DNA of 64,000 nucleotides from Corynebacterium caspium DSM 44850 (GTDB lineage Bacteria; Actinomycetota; Actinomycetes; Mycobacteriales; Mycobacteriaceae): NCBI RefSeq assembly GCF_030440555.1, contig NZ_CP047118.1, positions 1,736,001 to 1,800,000 of the forward strand, read 5' to 3'. Shown piece by piece: positions 8,779 to 19,037 of this stretch (position 1 is its first letter; each line of letters starts with the position of its first letter). The notes under the pieces were generated by a model. It saw only the letters and a program-made list of their open reading frames with translations, ran no database searches and was not told where the DNA came from. The position numbers and the translations under genes were made by a program.

Positions 8779-8886
8779 TTACTTAGAAGATAAGGAACTT
8801 CCAGAAACAATATTCATTACTTTATTAAGAATCATCAGGGTCCAATTAAGGATTTCAGTTCCCAAGTCAAGTGCTACGCTCAGCAT
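8779..8886 (-). CDS. 35-residue amphipathic helix peptide, porin-like (PorA/PorH-type) candidate
   Basis: ATG at 8886, with AAAGGAAGG seven bases upstream, encodes 35 residues beginning MLSVALDLGT and ending SGSSLSSK, with no signal peptide. Polar residues recur on one face (D7, E11, N14, N21/K22, N25) while the rest is Leu/Ile/Val/Met/Trp, so an amphipathic helix is predicted. The strong ribosome site and a dedicated terminator argue that it is expressed. Corynebacterial mycomembrane channel proteins (PorA, PorH and related) are similarly tiny, signal-less and helical, and some are O-mycoloylated on Ser. The Ser-rich tail and the position beside mycolate genes fit that idea. Homology cannot be shown from sequence reading alone; a toxin or PSM-like peptide is the alternative. 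Confidence 0.65.
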   Translation of the reverse strand: MLSVALDLGTEILNWTLMILNKVMNIVSGSSLSSK

Positions 8887-8968
8887 ATTTATACCTTCCT
8901 TTAATAAGTAGAGATTATGGTACATCACGTATAACGCGATTTAGACCCTATATGTTACAAGCCCTAGG

Positions 8969-10513
8969 CTACAGCGGCGCAATCGTATGCTTCTTCGGTA
9001 AATCTTGCTCAGTTTTCCCAGCTAACTGGCGCAACGCCCGTCTTAAAGCAATACGAGTTTCCTGCGGCTGAATCATCGCATCTATGAATCCCCGTTCTGC
9101 CGCCACATAAGGGCTAGTCATATTCTGGTCATAGAAATCCATAAACATCTTCTTCAAAGCCGGGCGTTCCTCCGGCGAGGCCGCTGCCAACTGCTTGCCC
9201 TGAATCATGACCACCGCCGCCGCAGACCCCATAACCGCTATCTGTGCCGTAGGCCAAGCCAAATTGATATCCCCCGTCAAATTCTTTGACCCCATAACCG
9301 CATAAGCACCGCCATAAGCTTTGCGCACAATCAAAGCCACCTTCGGCACAGTGGCTTCCACCACGGCAAAAGCTAATTTAGCACCCCGGTGAATCAACCC
9401 CTGGCGCTCTTGGTCTACCCCTGGCAGATAACCCGGAGTATCGACCACAAAAACCACCGGAATATTGTAGGCATCACAGGTACGAATAAAACGTGACCCC
9501 TTATCGGCAGCATCTGCATCAATACAACCAGCATAAACCTGCGGTTGATTAGCCACATAGCCCACCGTACGGCCATCTATACGCCCAAAAGCACAAATCA
9601 GATTAGGGGCATAATTAGGCTGAATCTCTAAAAGATCATCATCATCGCCAAGTTGTGTCAACAAATCATGCATATCATAAGCCGCATTGGTGTCATCTGG
9701 CAGGAAAGTATCTAATTCCACCGCCATTGCCACCTCCGCATCAGAAGGTGCAGGTAAAACAGGGGCCGGATCAAAACAAGTAGTAGGCAAATGGCCTAAT
9801 AAATCGCGCACAAAATCTAGGGCTTCTTCCTCAGAATCCACCACCACAGAAATATTGCCCGCAGCCTCCTGCTGGCGCGCCCCACCAAGTTCTGCCGAAG
9901 AAATACCCTCCCCGGTAACTTCCCGAATAACTGCCGGGCCAGTGACATACATTTCCGTCTGGCCATCTACCCCAATAACAAAATCAGTAGTAACCGGCGC
10001 ATATACCGCCCCACCAGCAGATTTACCCAACATAATAGAAATCTGCGGACTACGCCCAGAAAGCGGCAATTGGCGCCGCGCTATCTCTGAATACATAGCC
10101 AAAGAAGTAACCGCATCTTGAATACGCGCGCCCCCAGAATCCTGGATACCAATAACTGGCACCCCAATCCTGATAGCCATCTCCATAACTTCTACTACTT
10201 TGCGCCCAAAAGTAACGCCCACAGATCCGCCATAAACGGTTTTATCATGGGCATAAACCACCACCGGGCGACCATCAATGCGGCCATAACCGGTGACCAC
10301 GCCATCAGAATAAATGGCCTCTGGATCCCCCGGAGTTTTCGCCAGCGCCCCAACCTCCATAAAGGAGCCCTCATCAAGTAAAGCCGCAATGCGTTCTCGA
10401 GGAGTGGAATAGCCGGCATCATCGCGTTTCTTCCGGGAACGCTCCGAACCAGGATCCTGCGCCAACTCCAAACGAGCCCGCAAATCTGCCAGTTTTTCCG
10501 CAGTGGTGGCCAT
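8969..10513 (-). CDS. accD3: Acyl-CoA carboxylase beta subunit for mycolate synthesis
   Basis: Carboxyltransferase subunit (PccB/AccD family, 514 residues) that carboxylates the alpha-branch acyl-CoA to give the extender used by Pks13. Both crotonase-like halves are present, with the oxyanion-forming Gly-rich motifs 'DSGGARIQ' and 'VRKAYGGAYAVMGSK' and the substrate segment 'DTPGYLPGVDQE'. I use the ATG at 10513, seven bases after the pks13 stop, beginning MATTAEKLADL. An in-frame TTG at 10540 would extend into pks13 and lacks support. Its position immediately after pks13 identifies it as the mycolate-specific paralogue. Its biotinylated alpha and epsilon partners are not in this window. Confidence 0.93.
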   Translation of the reverse strand: MATTAEKLADLRARLELAQDPGSERSRKKRDDAGYSTPRERIAALLDEGSFMEVGALAKTPGDPEAIYSDGVVTGYGRIDGRPVVVYAHDKTVYGGSVGVTFGRKVVEVMEMAIRIGVPVIGIQDSGGARIQDAVTSLAMYSEIARRQLPLSGRSPQISIMLGKSAGGAVYAPVTTDFVIGVDGQTEMYVTGPAVIREVTGEGISSAELGGARQQEAAGNISVVVDSEEEALDFVRDLLGHLPTTCFDPAPVLPAPSDAEVAMAVELDTFLPDDTNAAYDMHDLLTQLGDDDDLLEIQPNYAPNLICAFGRIDGRTVGYVANQPQVYAGCIDADAADKGSRFIRTCDAYNIPVVFVVDTPGYLPGVDQERQGLIHRGAKLAFAVVEATVPKVALIVRKAYGGAYAVMGSKNLTGDINLAWPTAQIAVMGSAAAVVMIQGKQLAAASPEERPALKKMFMDFYDQNMTSPYVAAERGFIDAMIQPQETRIALRRALRQLAGKTEQDLPKKHTIAPL

Positions 10514-10520
10514 AATCGCC

Positions 10521-13500
10521 CTAATTCCTTTCCTGCTCAAACTGTTGGATAAAGCGCGTCAAAACCGCCCCTACCCTGCCAATTTCTGGCTCATCAACCA
10601 CCGCTAAGTGATCCCCACGCAATTGCACAATTTCCAAATCTCGCACAATAACTGACCAACCACCATCAGCAGCTATATCAGCATAAGCAGGCTCTAACTC
10701 AATAGCGCCATCATGCATCCGCTCTGCCCGGAATAAAATCACCGGCACATCGACAGCCGCCCAACGCGAAAAATCCAACTTATCCAGAATCCGATTATCC
10801 ACAAAGCTCGCGCGCTGATGCTCTAAAACACCCGCAGATAAACCATGCTCCGAAGCATCCGTATTACTCAAAAACTCCGCCATCATAGCTAGCAGCGCAT
10901 CCTCGCCAGCTGTTTCCAATAAATCAAAAGGAACTGGGAAATCTAGACCATAAGTTTTCTTAGCGAAGGCCGCATAACGTTGCCACCGCGCCTTAACTTC
11001 TTCCTTAGTATCCGGCACCGGATGCGCCGGCTGCACCGTATCAAGCAAAGCAATACCCGCAATTTCTACCTCAGCATCGGCCTCCTGCAGCTGATGGGCA
11101 ACCTCATAAGCTAAAGCCCCACCAAAACTCCAACCGCCAAGCACTACCGGGAAACCTGCAGCATACTGCACAATTTCATCCAAATAAGCTGCCGCCCGAT
11201 CCTCCAAACTGCCCTCTAAACGCTCCACCCCATAAACAGGAACCTCCGCAGGCAAACGGCGCATCAACGGCTGATAAACCACCGAAGAACCACCAGCAGG
11301 ATGGAACATAAATACCGCCGGAGCCTGTGAGCCTGCTGGGCGCTCCCGGAGCACCCGAATATTGCCATCGACTTCGCGCTCTAAACTCTCCCGCACCAAA
11401 TCTGCCAAAGGCTCCAAAGTAGCCGCCGCCTGCACCTGTGCCACAGTGATCTCACTACCAGAACGCTCCGAAAGGCGCTTTGCAATTTGGGTAGCAACCT
11501 CCACACTAACCGCTGGCAACTCACTGCTAACCCCCGCCGGGGCCACACCAGTAATCCCGGCCCAAGTACCAAATACCAGCCGCTCTGAAGCATCGCGCGG
11601 GGCCACCCCCACCCCAGTAGCTGGTGTTGCGGTGGTGGCGGCCGGTGCCGGTGCTGCGGTGGGTGCCGGTGTTGCGGTGGCTAAGGCTGGGGTGGTATTG
11701 CCAGTGCTGGAATTTTTATTAGCCACTAATTCCTCTACCAGGGCAATTACATCTGCTACCGAAGCATCGCGCAGGGCCTGTACCTGCAAAGGCGGGATTT
11801 GGAAATCGTTTTCTATACGATTTTTGATGCGCATCCCCATCAAAGAATCCAAGCCCAAATCAATCAGCGGCAATTCCACCGGAAGATCATCTACGGCATA
11901 ACCCATAGATTCAGAAACAATGGCACGCAACCGTTCCTCCACAGATTCCCCAGAAGAGGGATCCCAAACCAAAGCCTCTACTTCCAAAGTGGGCTCCGGC
12001 TCTGCAGTAGCAGTAATTGGGGCCACCCCAAAATCAGAAACCGTTTGAGATACCGCCACTCCCAGGGCCGCAAAACCTTCAGCTACTAGTTTCGGAGCTG
12101 GCTCCATGGCATAAACAGAAACTGCAATACCACCTAAATTACGGCGCACCGTAGTGGTAATTTCCCCAGTTGCTGGCAATTCAGCTAATTCTTCCACAGC
12201 ACTTAAAACAGCCTCAGCTGCCACATCACTAATAGCTGCTTCCAATAAAGCAAAAATACTTGGAACCTCAGAAGCATCTACCCGATAAGCCAAAGAACCA
12301 TCTGGCAAAGCCACCCGCAAACCAGGCAAACCCTTACCCGCCCCAGAATTAGGACGCGCAGCCGTCCAATACCTGCGCCGCTTCCACACTGTATGCGGCG
12401 CAGCTACCCGCGAGCCTGCAATCCCATGCAATAAACGGAAATCAACATTTACCCCCTGCGCATAAAGCGCAGCCAGCAAATTACGCACCGAAGCGGCCGC
12501 AGATTCCTTACGCTTTAAAACATAAAGCAATTGCGCATCAGATTTACCCACCGCAAAAGCCGTACCCATCATGCCCATCAGGGCAACTGGATTCGGCGAA
12601 ATCTCTACCAACGTAGAAAAGCCCTGCGAAAGTACTGTTTCGGTAGCATCCTGGAACCACACCGCCTGGCGCGTACACCGCAAGAAATAGGCCTCATCGT
12701 GCACAATTTCACCTGGCTGATAAGTTCGCGCCCGATCCACAGAACTAATCAAAGGAGTATGCAGCGGATGTGCTTCCAAACCGGCAATAGCAGCTTCTAA
12801 TTCCCCCATAATAGGATCCAACATACTGGTGTGACCAGCACCTTTAACCTGCAATTGGCGCGCAAACTTAGCTTGCGATTCCAACTGCGCAACCAATGCT
12901 TCCACCGCAAGTTTTGGCCCACCCACAGTAAGCATGCCCGGCGCGGTATATACCGCCGGCTCAATGCCGGCATAAGCCGGATTATTAGCAATAGCCTCCG
13001 CAAGTTCAGTGGTGCTGAGCTCTACTACAGCCATAGCACCTTGCTGCTCTGGGCTTAAAGTTTCCTCCCCCTCACCCATCAGGCGTGCCCGATGACACGC
13101 AATCAGCATGGCATCTGCAGCCTTTAAACCACCCGTGGCATAGGCTGCTGCTATCTCACCCATAGACATAGCAGTAACCGCAGCAGGTTTCACCCCAAAG
13201 GCTGCCAATAAATCAGTTAAGGCAATCTGAATAGCTGTAATAGCTACCTGTGCTGTTTCAGTGTTATAGGTTTGCCCATCATCATTAATGAGATCTAGCA
13301 CTGACCAGCCAGATTCAAACTCTACAACCTCATCAAGTTCAGCTAAACGCGCCGCAAATAAAGGCGATAAGCCCACTAATTCCTTAGCCATCTTGCGATG
13401 CTGCGAACCAAAACCGGAATACACAAATACCGGACCCTGGGCTTGCGGCGCATCAGCAGCACTAATACCTACCGAAACCACGCCTTCACCAACTTGGCGC

Positions 13501-15416
13501 AAACGCTTAATAGCCTCTGTAGTAGAAGCAGCCTGCACCACCGCCCGCGAACGACCATGATTACGCCCAGCTAGCGTGCGCTCCAAAGCAATAAGGTCAG
13601 TTTTTGGATTGGCTTCCAAATAATCTGCCAAAGCCGTAGCCGCATCACGACGCCGCGAAGGAAGCAACCCACTTAAAGTGAGCACCACCGTAGGATCAGT
13701 TGGATCCGCCAACTGTGCGGCAGTTGCGGCGGCGGAGTCGGTGGTGGTGGCGGCAGCGGGGCTGTCGGTGCTGGTGGTGGGGCTAATTGGGTAATCTGCC
13801 GGGTCGAAATCAGTGAGCACCACGTGCGCATTAGTACCACCAAAGCCAAAACCAGAAACCCCGGCGATTTTACGGCCCGAATACTCTGGCCATTCACGCG
13901 GATCTTCGACTACTTCTAGGTGTTCATTGTCAAAATCGATATAACGATTAGGCTCACTAAAGAAAAGCGAAGGCGGCAAAATATCATTTTGAATAGCCTG
14001 AATCACTTTAATTAAACCAGCAGTGCCAGCCGCGGCCTCGGTATGGCCAAAATTAGTTTTAGCCGAACCCAATAAAGTGGGATTCAAATTAGTGCGACCC
14101 TCCCCAAGCACAGCTCCTAACGCTGTAGCTTCAATAGGATCACCCAAAATAGTGCCCGTACCATGGGCTTCTACATAATCAACCTGGCTAGGATCAACAC
14201 CTGCATCCCGATAAGCACGCTCTAGTACATCAATCTGTGCCTCTGGATTCGGGGCAGTCAAACCATTAGAGTGACCATCTGAATTCACCCCGGAACCTTT
14301 AATTACTGCCAAAATATTATCGCCAGCGGCAATAGCATCGCGCACGCGCTTTAATACCAGCAATCCGGCACCGTCGCCGCGCACAAAACCATCGGCATCA
14401 TCGGAAAAAGCATGAATTGCCCCACTTGGGGAAATAACCCCCAATTCCCCAAAAGCAGTGGAAACAAAAGGTGAAGCCAAAATATTTACCCCACCAGCTA
14501 GCGCAATATCAGCTTCGCCTCCGCGCAAAGCCCGGATAGCTTGGTGGGTGGCCACCAAAGAAGAAGAGCAAGCCGTATCCACATTCACCGAAGGGCCCCG
14601 GAAATCCAGGGCATAAGAAATCCGGTTAGGGATAATAGCGCTGGAAGTACCTGTCAGCGCATAGGGGTGAGCTTCTGCTGGATCAGCAGAAATCAACATG
14701 CCATAATCCACATTAGAAGAGCCCACAAAAACGCCCACAGATTTTCCGCGCAAAGTATTCGCCGGAATACCCGCATCCTCTAAAGCTTCCCAAGCAAGCT
14801 CTAACATAATCCGTTGCTGTGGATCCATATTCATGGCCTCAACAGGGGAAAGCCCAAAAAATTCGGCATCGAAAGCCGAAATATCTTGCAAATATCCGCC
14901 AGTCAGATTCTGGGTGGCCATCTTGGCCGCCATAACCTCATCACCAGCGTATTCAGACCAACGACCCAACGGCGGCTGGCCTAAACCATCACGCCCAGTT
15001 ACAAAAGCCTCCCACATTTGGGCCGTAGATTCCGCACCCGGATACTTAGCCGCCATGCCCACCACCGCAATATCGTGGATATCTGGGGCATCGCTTTGTT
15101 CCCAATTTTTGGCCAAAGATTGCTTCCGACGCTGCGTCACTACCGCTTCGCCTTCCACCAAACGCTTAGCCAGCGCCCGAATAGTGGGATATTCATAGGC
15201 GATGGTGGCATCCAAACGCACGCCGAGCAAACTTTCTAATTCGCCGGAGAGCAAGACCACATCGCGCGAAGATAACCCAAAGGCCTCCAACGGCTTATCG
15301 TCAGTGACTTCAGCTGCAGTTAAGCCGGTAGCATCCACAATCCAAGATTGCAGCCAGGCGCGTACCTGATCCACACTCATGGCGGTAGTGGGACGAGTTT
15401 CCTTGGCGCCGGTCAT
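10521..15416 (-). CDS. pks13: Polyketide synthase Pks13, corynomycolate condensase
   Basis: Condenses two activated acyl chains into the beta-keto mycolate precursor. Its 1631 residues match the family, in the order ACP, KS, AT, ACP, TE. The N-terminal ACP has FGLSS with the phosphopantetheine Ser at 50. The ketosynthase has Cys283 (TACSSS), His418 (EAHGTGT) and His458 (NFGHTE). The acyltransferase Ser is 751 in AMSMGE. The second ACP carries LGLDSLMG. The thioesterase carries GGWSFGG. Linkers after KS (residues 545-575) and after the second ACP are Ala/Thr/Pro-rich, low-complexity DNA. It lies between fadD32, which loads the meromycolate branch as acyl-AMP, and accD3, which supplies the carboxylated branch. 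Confidence 0.97.
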   Translation of the reverse strand: MTGAKETRPTTAMSVDQVRAWLQSWIVDATGLTAAEVTDDKPLEAFGLSSRDVVLLSGELESLLGVRLDATIAYEYPTIRALAKRLVEGEAVVTQRRKQSLAKNWEQSDAPDIHDIAVVGMAAKYPGAESTAQMWEAFVTGRDGLGQPPLGRWSEYAGDEVMAAKMATQNLTGGYLQDISAFDAEFFGLSPVEAMNMDPQQRIMLELAWEALEDAGIPANTLRGKSVGVFVGSSNVDYGMLISADPAEAHPYALTGTSSAIIPNRISYALDFRGPSVNVDTACSSSLVATHQAIRALRGGEADIALAGGVNILASPFVSTAFGELGVISPSGAIHAFSDDADGFVRGDGAGLLVLKRVRDAIAAGDNILAVIKGSGVNSDGHSNGLTAPNPEAQIDVLERAYRDAGVDPSQVDYVEAHGTGTILGDPIEATALGAVLGEGRTNLNPTLLGSAKTNFGHTEAAAGTAGLIKVIQAIQNDILPPSLFFSEPNRYIDFDNEHLEVVEDPREWPEYSGRKIAGVSGFGFGGTNAHVVLTDFDPADYPISPTTSTDSPAAATTTDSAAATAAQLADPTDPTVVLTLSGLLPSRRRDAATALADYLEANPKTDLIALERTLAGRNHGRSRAVVQAASTTEAIKRLRQVGEGVVSVGISAADAPQAQGPVFVYSGFGSQHRKMAKELVGLSPLFAARLAELDEVVEFESGWSVLDLINDDGQTYNTETAQVAITAIQIALTDLLAAFGVKPAAVTAMSMGEIAAAYATGGLKAADAMLIACHRARLMGEGEETLSPEQQGAMAVVELSTTELAEAIANNPAYAGIEPAVYTAPGMLTVGGPKLAVEALVAQLESQAKFARQLQVKGAGHTSMLDPIMGELEAAIAGLEAHPLHTPLISSVDRARTYQPGEIVHDEAYFLRCTRQAVWFQDATETVLSQGFSTLVEISPNPVALMGMMGTAFAVGKSDAQLLYVLKRKESAAASVRNLLAALYAQGVNVDFRLLHGIAGSRVAAPHTVWKRRRYWTAARPNSGAGKGLPGLRVALPDGSLAYRVDASEVPSIFALLEAAISDVAAEAVLSAVEELAELPATGEITTTVRRNLGGIAVSVYAMEPAPKLVAEGFAALGVAVSQTVSDFGVAPITATAEPEPTLEVEALVWDPSSGESVEERLRAIVSESMGYAVDDLPVELPLIDLGLDSLMGMRIKNRIENDFQIPPLQVQALRDASVADVIALVEELVANKNSSTGNTTPALATATPAPTAAPAPAATTATPATGVGVAPRDASERLVFGTWAGITGVAPAGVSSELPAVSVEVATQIAKRLSERSGSEITVAQVQAAATLEPLADLVRESLEREVDGNIRVLRERPAGSQAPAVFMFHPAGGSSVVYQPLMRRLPAEVPVYGVERLEGSLEDRAAAYLDEIVQYAAGFPVVLGGWSFGGALAYEVAHQLQEADAEVEIAGIALLDTVQPAHPVPDTKEEVKARWQRYAAFAKKTYGLDFPVPFDLLETAGEDALLAMMAEFLSNTDASEHGLSAGVLEHQRASFVDNRILDKLDFSRWAAVDVPVILFRAERMHDGAIELEPAYADIAADGGWSVIVRDLEIVQLRGDHLAVVDEPEIGRVGAVLTRFIQQFEQERN

Positions 15417-15458
15417 AGCGATTTCGGCTCACCTTCTTTTTTCTTGGGAAAACGGACA

Positions 15459-15479
15459 AACTAAGAACTAAGAACTAAG
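15459..15479. repeat. Three tandem copies of AACTAAG
   Basis: AACTAAG occurs at 15459-15465, 15466-15472 and 15473-15479, followed by AATTAC. It lies in the fadD32-pks13 gap, 43 bases before the pks13 start codon. No function is recognised; copy number could alter leader spacing. Confidence 0.6.
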
Positions 15480-15534
15480 AATTACAACGAACTATTGGGA
15501 CTGTAGGGATTATCGTAAAGGTGCGTAAATGCAT

Positions 15535-15595
15535 AACAACCCACAGGCCGGCTAAGTAACTGGAAAATATCCAGCCTTTCAGCTTATGGGTTGCT
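15535..15595 (-). promoter_or_regulatory. Nested hairpin in the fadD32-pks13 intergenic leader
   Basis: Outer arms AACAACCCA and TGGGTTGCT pair in seven of nine positions and enclose an inner perfect CTGGA/TCCAG hairpin (15560-15574). No U-tract follows, so it does not look like a terminator. It may mark an mRNA processing or regulatory element that sets pks13 relative to fadD32. Confidence 0.35.
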
Positions 15596-15616
15596 AACAC
15601 AGCGAGCAAGAGAAAC

Positions 15617-17452
15617 TTAGGCTTGGTTAGCTTCCGTGCCTGCCAAATAATTCTTACGAGCCACCCGGCGCGCGATCTTAGCGGAAGAACTGCGCGCAAT
15701 CTGGCCCGGATTCAAAATCTGAATATCGGCAGCAGAAACCGCATGGGCACTATTTACTGCCGCCCGAATAGCCGCAATTGCGGCGGCATCAGCTTCTGGA
15801 GTAGCCGGGGCTTGCGGGGCGCGCTCTGCCAAAATAACTAGCTGTTCTACTGCATCACCAGCAATGGAGAAAGCTGCCACACCCACTGGATCCACCTGAT
15901 TTGTGGCATGTACCACGGTGTATTCAATATCTTGCGGATAGTGATTACGCCCAGCAATCACAATAAGATCCTTCAAACGTCCGGTGATATAAACCTCACC
16001 AGCTAAATACACCCCGAGGTCACCAGTAGCTAACCAATTTTCAGTAGGGGCATTAGCACCAGCATGGCTGCCAGCATCCAAGAAACTAGCTACCTCATTT
16101 TCAAAGGTTTCCGCAGTTTCATCTGGACGGTTAAGATACCCAGCAGCCATATTGCCACCATGCATCCACAATTCGCCCACCTGACCATCAGCTAATTCCT
16201 TGCGAGTATCAGGATCCACCACGATCAAACGGATTCCGCCCGCAGGCTGCCCATTAGAGGCAAATACCACGCCTTTATCAGAATCTTCTGCAATAACTTG
16301 GGCCCGACCAGCAGCTAATTCATCCCGATCAAAATTACTAAAAATCGGGCGCTCACCCTGCGGAGTAGTCACCAGCAAGGAAGCTTCGGCTAAACCATAA
16401 GAAGGTCGCAAAGCATCGCGCTTAAGACCGTGCTCCTTGAAAATATTCCAGAAAGTTTCCAACCCACTGCGAGTAACTGGCTCCGAACCAATAATTAGGC
16501 CCTCCACATTGGAGAAATCTGCCTCAGCTTCTGGAGTCCCAAAACGTGCCGCTAATTCCAAAGCAAAATTGGGCACCACAGTATAAGTAGCCACATCTTC
16601 AGCGCCGCGGCGAGCAATTAATTTAGTCCACCGGCTAGGCTGCTGTACGAAATCACGCGGGGCCAAAAGCTCCATATGCAGGCCAAAGATCAGCAAAAAG
16701 GCACCCAAAATAATGCCCATATCATGGTGCAAAGGCAACCAAGAGACCATGCGCATCGGTGGCTGCATCTTGCTAGCCACAAAAATTTGCAACACATTAG
16801 TCAAAATTGAGCGGTTAGTAAGCTCTACCCCCGCTGGCGTACGCGTGGAACCCGAGGTGTACTGCAAAAATGCGGTGCCATCCACCGGGCTAGCACTTAC
16901 CGGAGGAACTGGCTGCCAAGAAGCTGCCAAAGTATCAGGCAATGCATCCACTGCAATAATGCGCGGGCGCTGCCGGGCCGGAACACTAGCAAAATAAGCG
17001 CGCACTGCCGGGGCAGTTAAAGAATCAGTAAGTACTACCGTGGGCTTAGAATCAGCAAAAACTGCCTGCAAATGATCAGCATGACCAGGTTCTTTAGGAT
17101 CATAAAGCGGCACCGGAATTACCCCGGCATAAAGCGCCCCAAGGAAGGCAAAAAGATAATGCGGGCTATTTCCAGCTAAAATAGCTGCCCGCGCCCCCGG
17201 CTCAGAAACCTGCTGCAAGCGCGCAGCAACGGCTTTAATTCGAGTATTAACTTCCTGCCGCGAAAAATCAGTAGCCACCCCTGCTGGATCAGCAGAAAAA
17301 TCCCAAGCCCGCAAGGCCGGACGCTCCGCACCACCTTGGGCAATATCTGCCTGGTACATCATTTCCGCTAAACCAGCCAAAGTAAGCTGCGGAGCTAACG
17401 TGATCTCGCCCTTCTCATTGAAGAACTTTGAAAGTGCCGCTTGAAGATCCAT
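15617..17452 (-). CDS. fadD32: Long-chain fatty acyl-AMP ligase FadD32
   Basis: Activates the meromycolic acyl chain as acyl-adenylate and hands it to the N-terminal ACP of Pks13. The 611 residues fit the FAAL family. Visible signatures are the P-loop-like 'YTSGSTRTPAG' with following 'VELTNRS', the 'WLPLHHDMG' motif, 'PSYGLAEAS' and 'ENWLATGDLG', then the C-terminal hinge 'GRLKDLIVIAGRNHYPQDIE'. GGGAG lies about five bases before the ATG. It is first of fadD32-pks13-accD3, all on one strand. Confidence 0.96.
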   Translation of the reverse strand: MDLQAALSKFFNEKGEITLAPQLTLAGLAEMMYQADIAQGGAERPALRAWDFSADPAGVATDFSRQEVNTRIKAVAARLQQVSEPGARAAILAGNSPHYLFAFLGALYAGVIPVPLYDPKEPGHADHLQAVFADSKPTVVLTDSLTAPAVRAYFASVPARQRPRIIAVDALPDTLAASWQPVPPVSASPVDGTAFLQYTSGSTRTPAGVELTNRSILTNVLQIFVASKMQPPMRMVSWLPLHHDMGIILGAFLLIFGLHMELLAPRDFVQQPSRWTKLIARRGAEDVATYTVVPNFALELAARFGTPEAEADFSNVEGLIIGSEPVTRSGLETFWNIFKEHGLKRDALRPSYGLAEASLLVTTPQGERPIFSNFDRDELAAGRAQVIAEDSDKGVVFASNGQPAGGIRLIVVDPDTRKELADGQVGELWMHGGNMAAGYLNRPDETAETFENEVASFLDAGSHAGANAPTENWLATGDLGVYLAGEVYITGRLKDLIVIAGRNHYPQDIEYTVVHATNQVDPVGVAAFSIAGDAVEQLVILAERAPQAPATPEADAAAIAAIRAAVNSAHAVSAADIQILNPGQIARSSSAKIARRVARKNYLAGTEANQA

Positions 17453-17579
17453 GAAGCTCCCTAGAAGTGTAGAAAAAGAATAAGTTGTCTTGACGTAACT
17501 ATCGCAGAAATACCTTTAGCTGTTACTTAAATCAAGCAAATGATTACATGAAGGGCGCACCTCTAGAGGTACACCACAG

Positions 17580-18509
17580 CTACTGGCTAGCTAGTTGCTC
17601 AGCAATCAAATTTTGCGCCCACTGCACAACCCACTGATCAGTAGTGGTACCCGGAATAACCGCTGGATTACTGGCATACATCGCATGCACCCCATTTGCA
17701 TCCAATAAGGCATCCACCCTGGCCAGCGCATCAGTAACTGAAGGTGGCGCATCACAAATCGTGTCATTTGGAGCACAAATCTGCACCGTAGAATCATTTA
17801 AAGAACCAAAACCACCAGCCCGAATGCCACGCATCGTAGCTCCCGGAACCACCGCGCGCACCAAAGCATTTAACGGATGCAAAGCAATTTCTGCGCCCAC
17901 ACCTGGCAATTCGATGGCACCATCCGGGGTAATGCCCTCCCCCGGTTGACGACGCCCATCGGAAACCAAAGCCACACCCATAATTGCATCTGGCGCAATA
18001 TTTGTACGCCCATTGCCAATCTCCGAAGCGATATCACCCATAATTACCGCCCCTTGAGAAAAACCAGTGAGCACAAAACGAGTAAGCGGGCACAAAGAAT
18101 GCTTAGTATTTAACTCCGCAAAAGTCCGATTAATACCTTGATCGCGCGAATCGTCATAACCCAGCTGTTCCATGCCGCCATTTACATTACGAAATTCAGC
18201 TGGATAAGGCAGGGTCCACACCTCAACCTCCCCACCGGGATACGCCTGCTGTAAAGGACGCGTAATACTTAGCATGAAAGAATTGGGATTAGCTTGCGGA
18301 TTATAAGGATCATCATCTGCCGCTGATTCCCAAGTACCAGGAGCAGCCAAAACTTGCACCGCCGGACACCACTCTGGCTGAACTACCCCCGGAGCGGCAT
18401 CAGTACCAGAACTGGACTCATCAGGCTGGGAGCGAAAATGCAGCACAACTCCCGACACAATAATGAGCAAAATAACCAGCGCAGCAATAGTTGTGGACAC
18501 CTTACGCAT
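17580..18509 (-). CDS. Cutinase-like carboxylesterase/lipase (Culp6 type)
   Basis: An envelope alpha/beta hydrolase of 309 residues. An N-terminal membrane anchor (about 7-27) has no lipobox. The catalytic domain begins at 'CPAVQVLAAPGTWES', and the nucleophile elbow is GFSQG, typical of cutinase-like enzymes. Paired cysteines appear at 'HSLCPLTRF', 'VQICAPND' and 'TICDAPP', and the acid and His of the triad would be near 'NDTICD' and 'GVHAMY'. A member of this family next to pks13/fadD32 is conserved in mycolate-producing bacteria, where Culp6 has esterase or phospholipase activity; the natural substrate is uncertain. It starts three bases after the upstream lipoprotein stop. Confidence 0.85.
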   Translation of the reverse strand: MRKVSTTIAALVILLIIVSGVVLHFRSQPDESSSGTDAAPGVVQPEWCPAVQVLAAPGTWESAADDDPYNPQANPNSFMLSITRPLQQAYPGGEVEVWTLPYPAEFRNVNGGMEQLGYDDSRDQGINRTFAELNTKHSLCPLTRFVLTGFSQGAVIMGDIASEIGNGRTNIAPDAIMGVALVSDGRRQPGEGITPDGAIELPGVGAEIALHPLNALVRAVVPGATMRGIRAGGFGSLNDSTVQICAPNDTICDAPPSVTDALARVDALLDANGVHAMYASNPAVIPGTTTDQWVVQWAQNLIAEQLASQ

Positions 18510-18512
18510 GAC

Positions 18513-19037
18513 TTAGCAATACGCCTTTCGAGCAGAACTATCAATGAGCTTGGCTGCTTCCTCTGCAGAAAGCTTAGTTTTATCCTGAGCCAACAACTGC
18601 CCCGCAATAGCTAAAGCAGTGACATTAAGCTGTTGGCCACCATTGGGATCCGCACAAACCGCATGAGCAGTACCCACCAGCTGATCTACTACCCCAGTGG
18701 TATCGATGCCACCTTTACGCAATGCCTCCAAGTACAAAACTTCCTCCGGGCTTTCCGGGGTAGTTTCTGGCAAAGCAGAGATTTCCCGACCACTTAAATC
18801 CTGGCCTTTAGCAGCACCAGCACCGGTGGCGGCGGCGGCCGCATCGCCGGCATCGCTACCACTAGCACCGGGGGTAGTGGTTATTGCGGTGACAGTATCG
18901 CGGGGCAAAGGTGCCACCGTTGCGGAAACCTCTGGATCACCTGCAGAGACAGTCGCCTTGCCACAGGAAGTTAAACCCATAGTCAAAGCTGGAACTAGCA
19001 CTGCTACCAGTGCTGTTGCCCTTAACTGCTTTTTCAT
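18513..19037 (-). CDS. DUF732-type lipoprotein
   Basis: A 174-residue lipoprotein with lipobox 'GLTSC' (Cys25). After it comes a low-complexity Ala/Thr/Gly linker to about residue 80. A compact C-terminal helical domain follows with two cysteines ('HAVCADP' and the final 'KAYC'), as in DUF732 proteins. Its start codon overlaps the stop of the mycoloyltransferase gene (TAATG), implying translational coupling. Function unknown; the company suggests an envelope role. Confidence 0.75.
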   Translation of the reverse strand: MKKQLRATALVAVLVPALTMGLTSCGKATVSAGDPEVSATVAPLPRDTVTAITTTPGASGSDAGDAAAAATGAGAAKGQDLSGREISALPETTPESPEEVLYLEALRKGGIDTTGVVDQLVGTAHAVCADPNGGQQLNVTALAIAGQLLAQDKTKLSAEEAAKLIDSSARKAYC

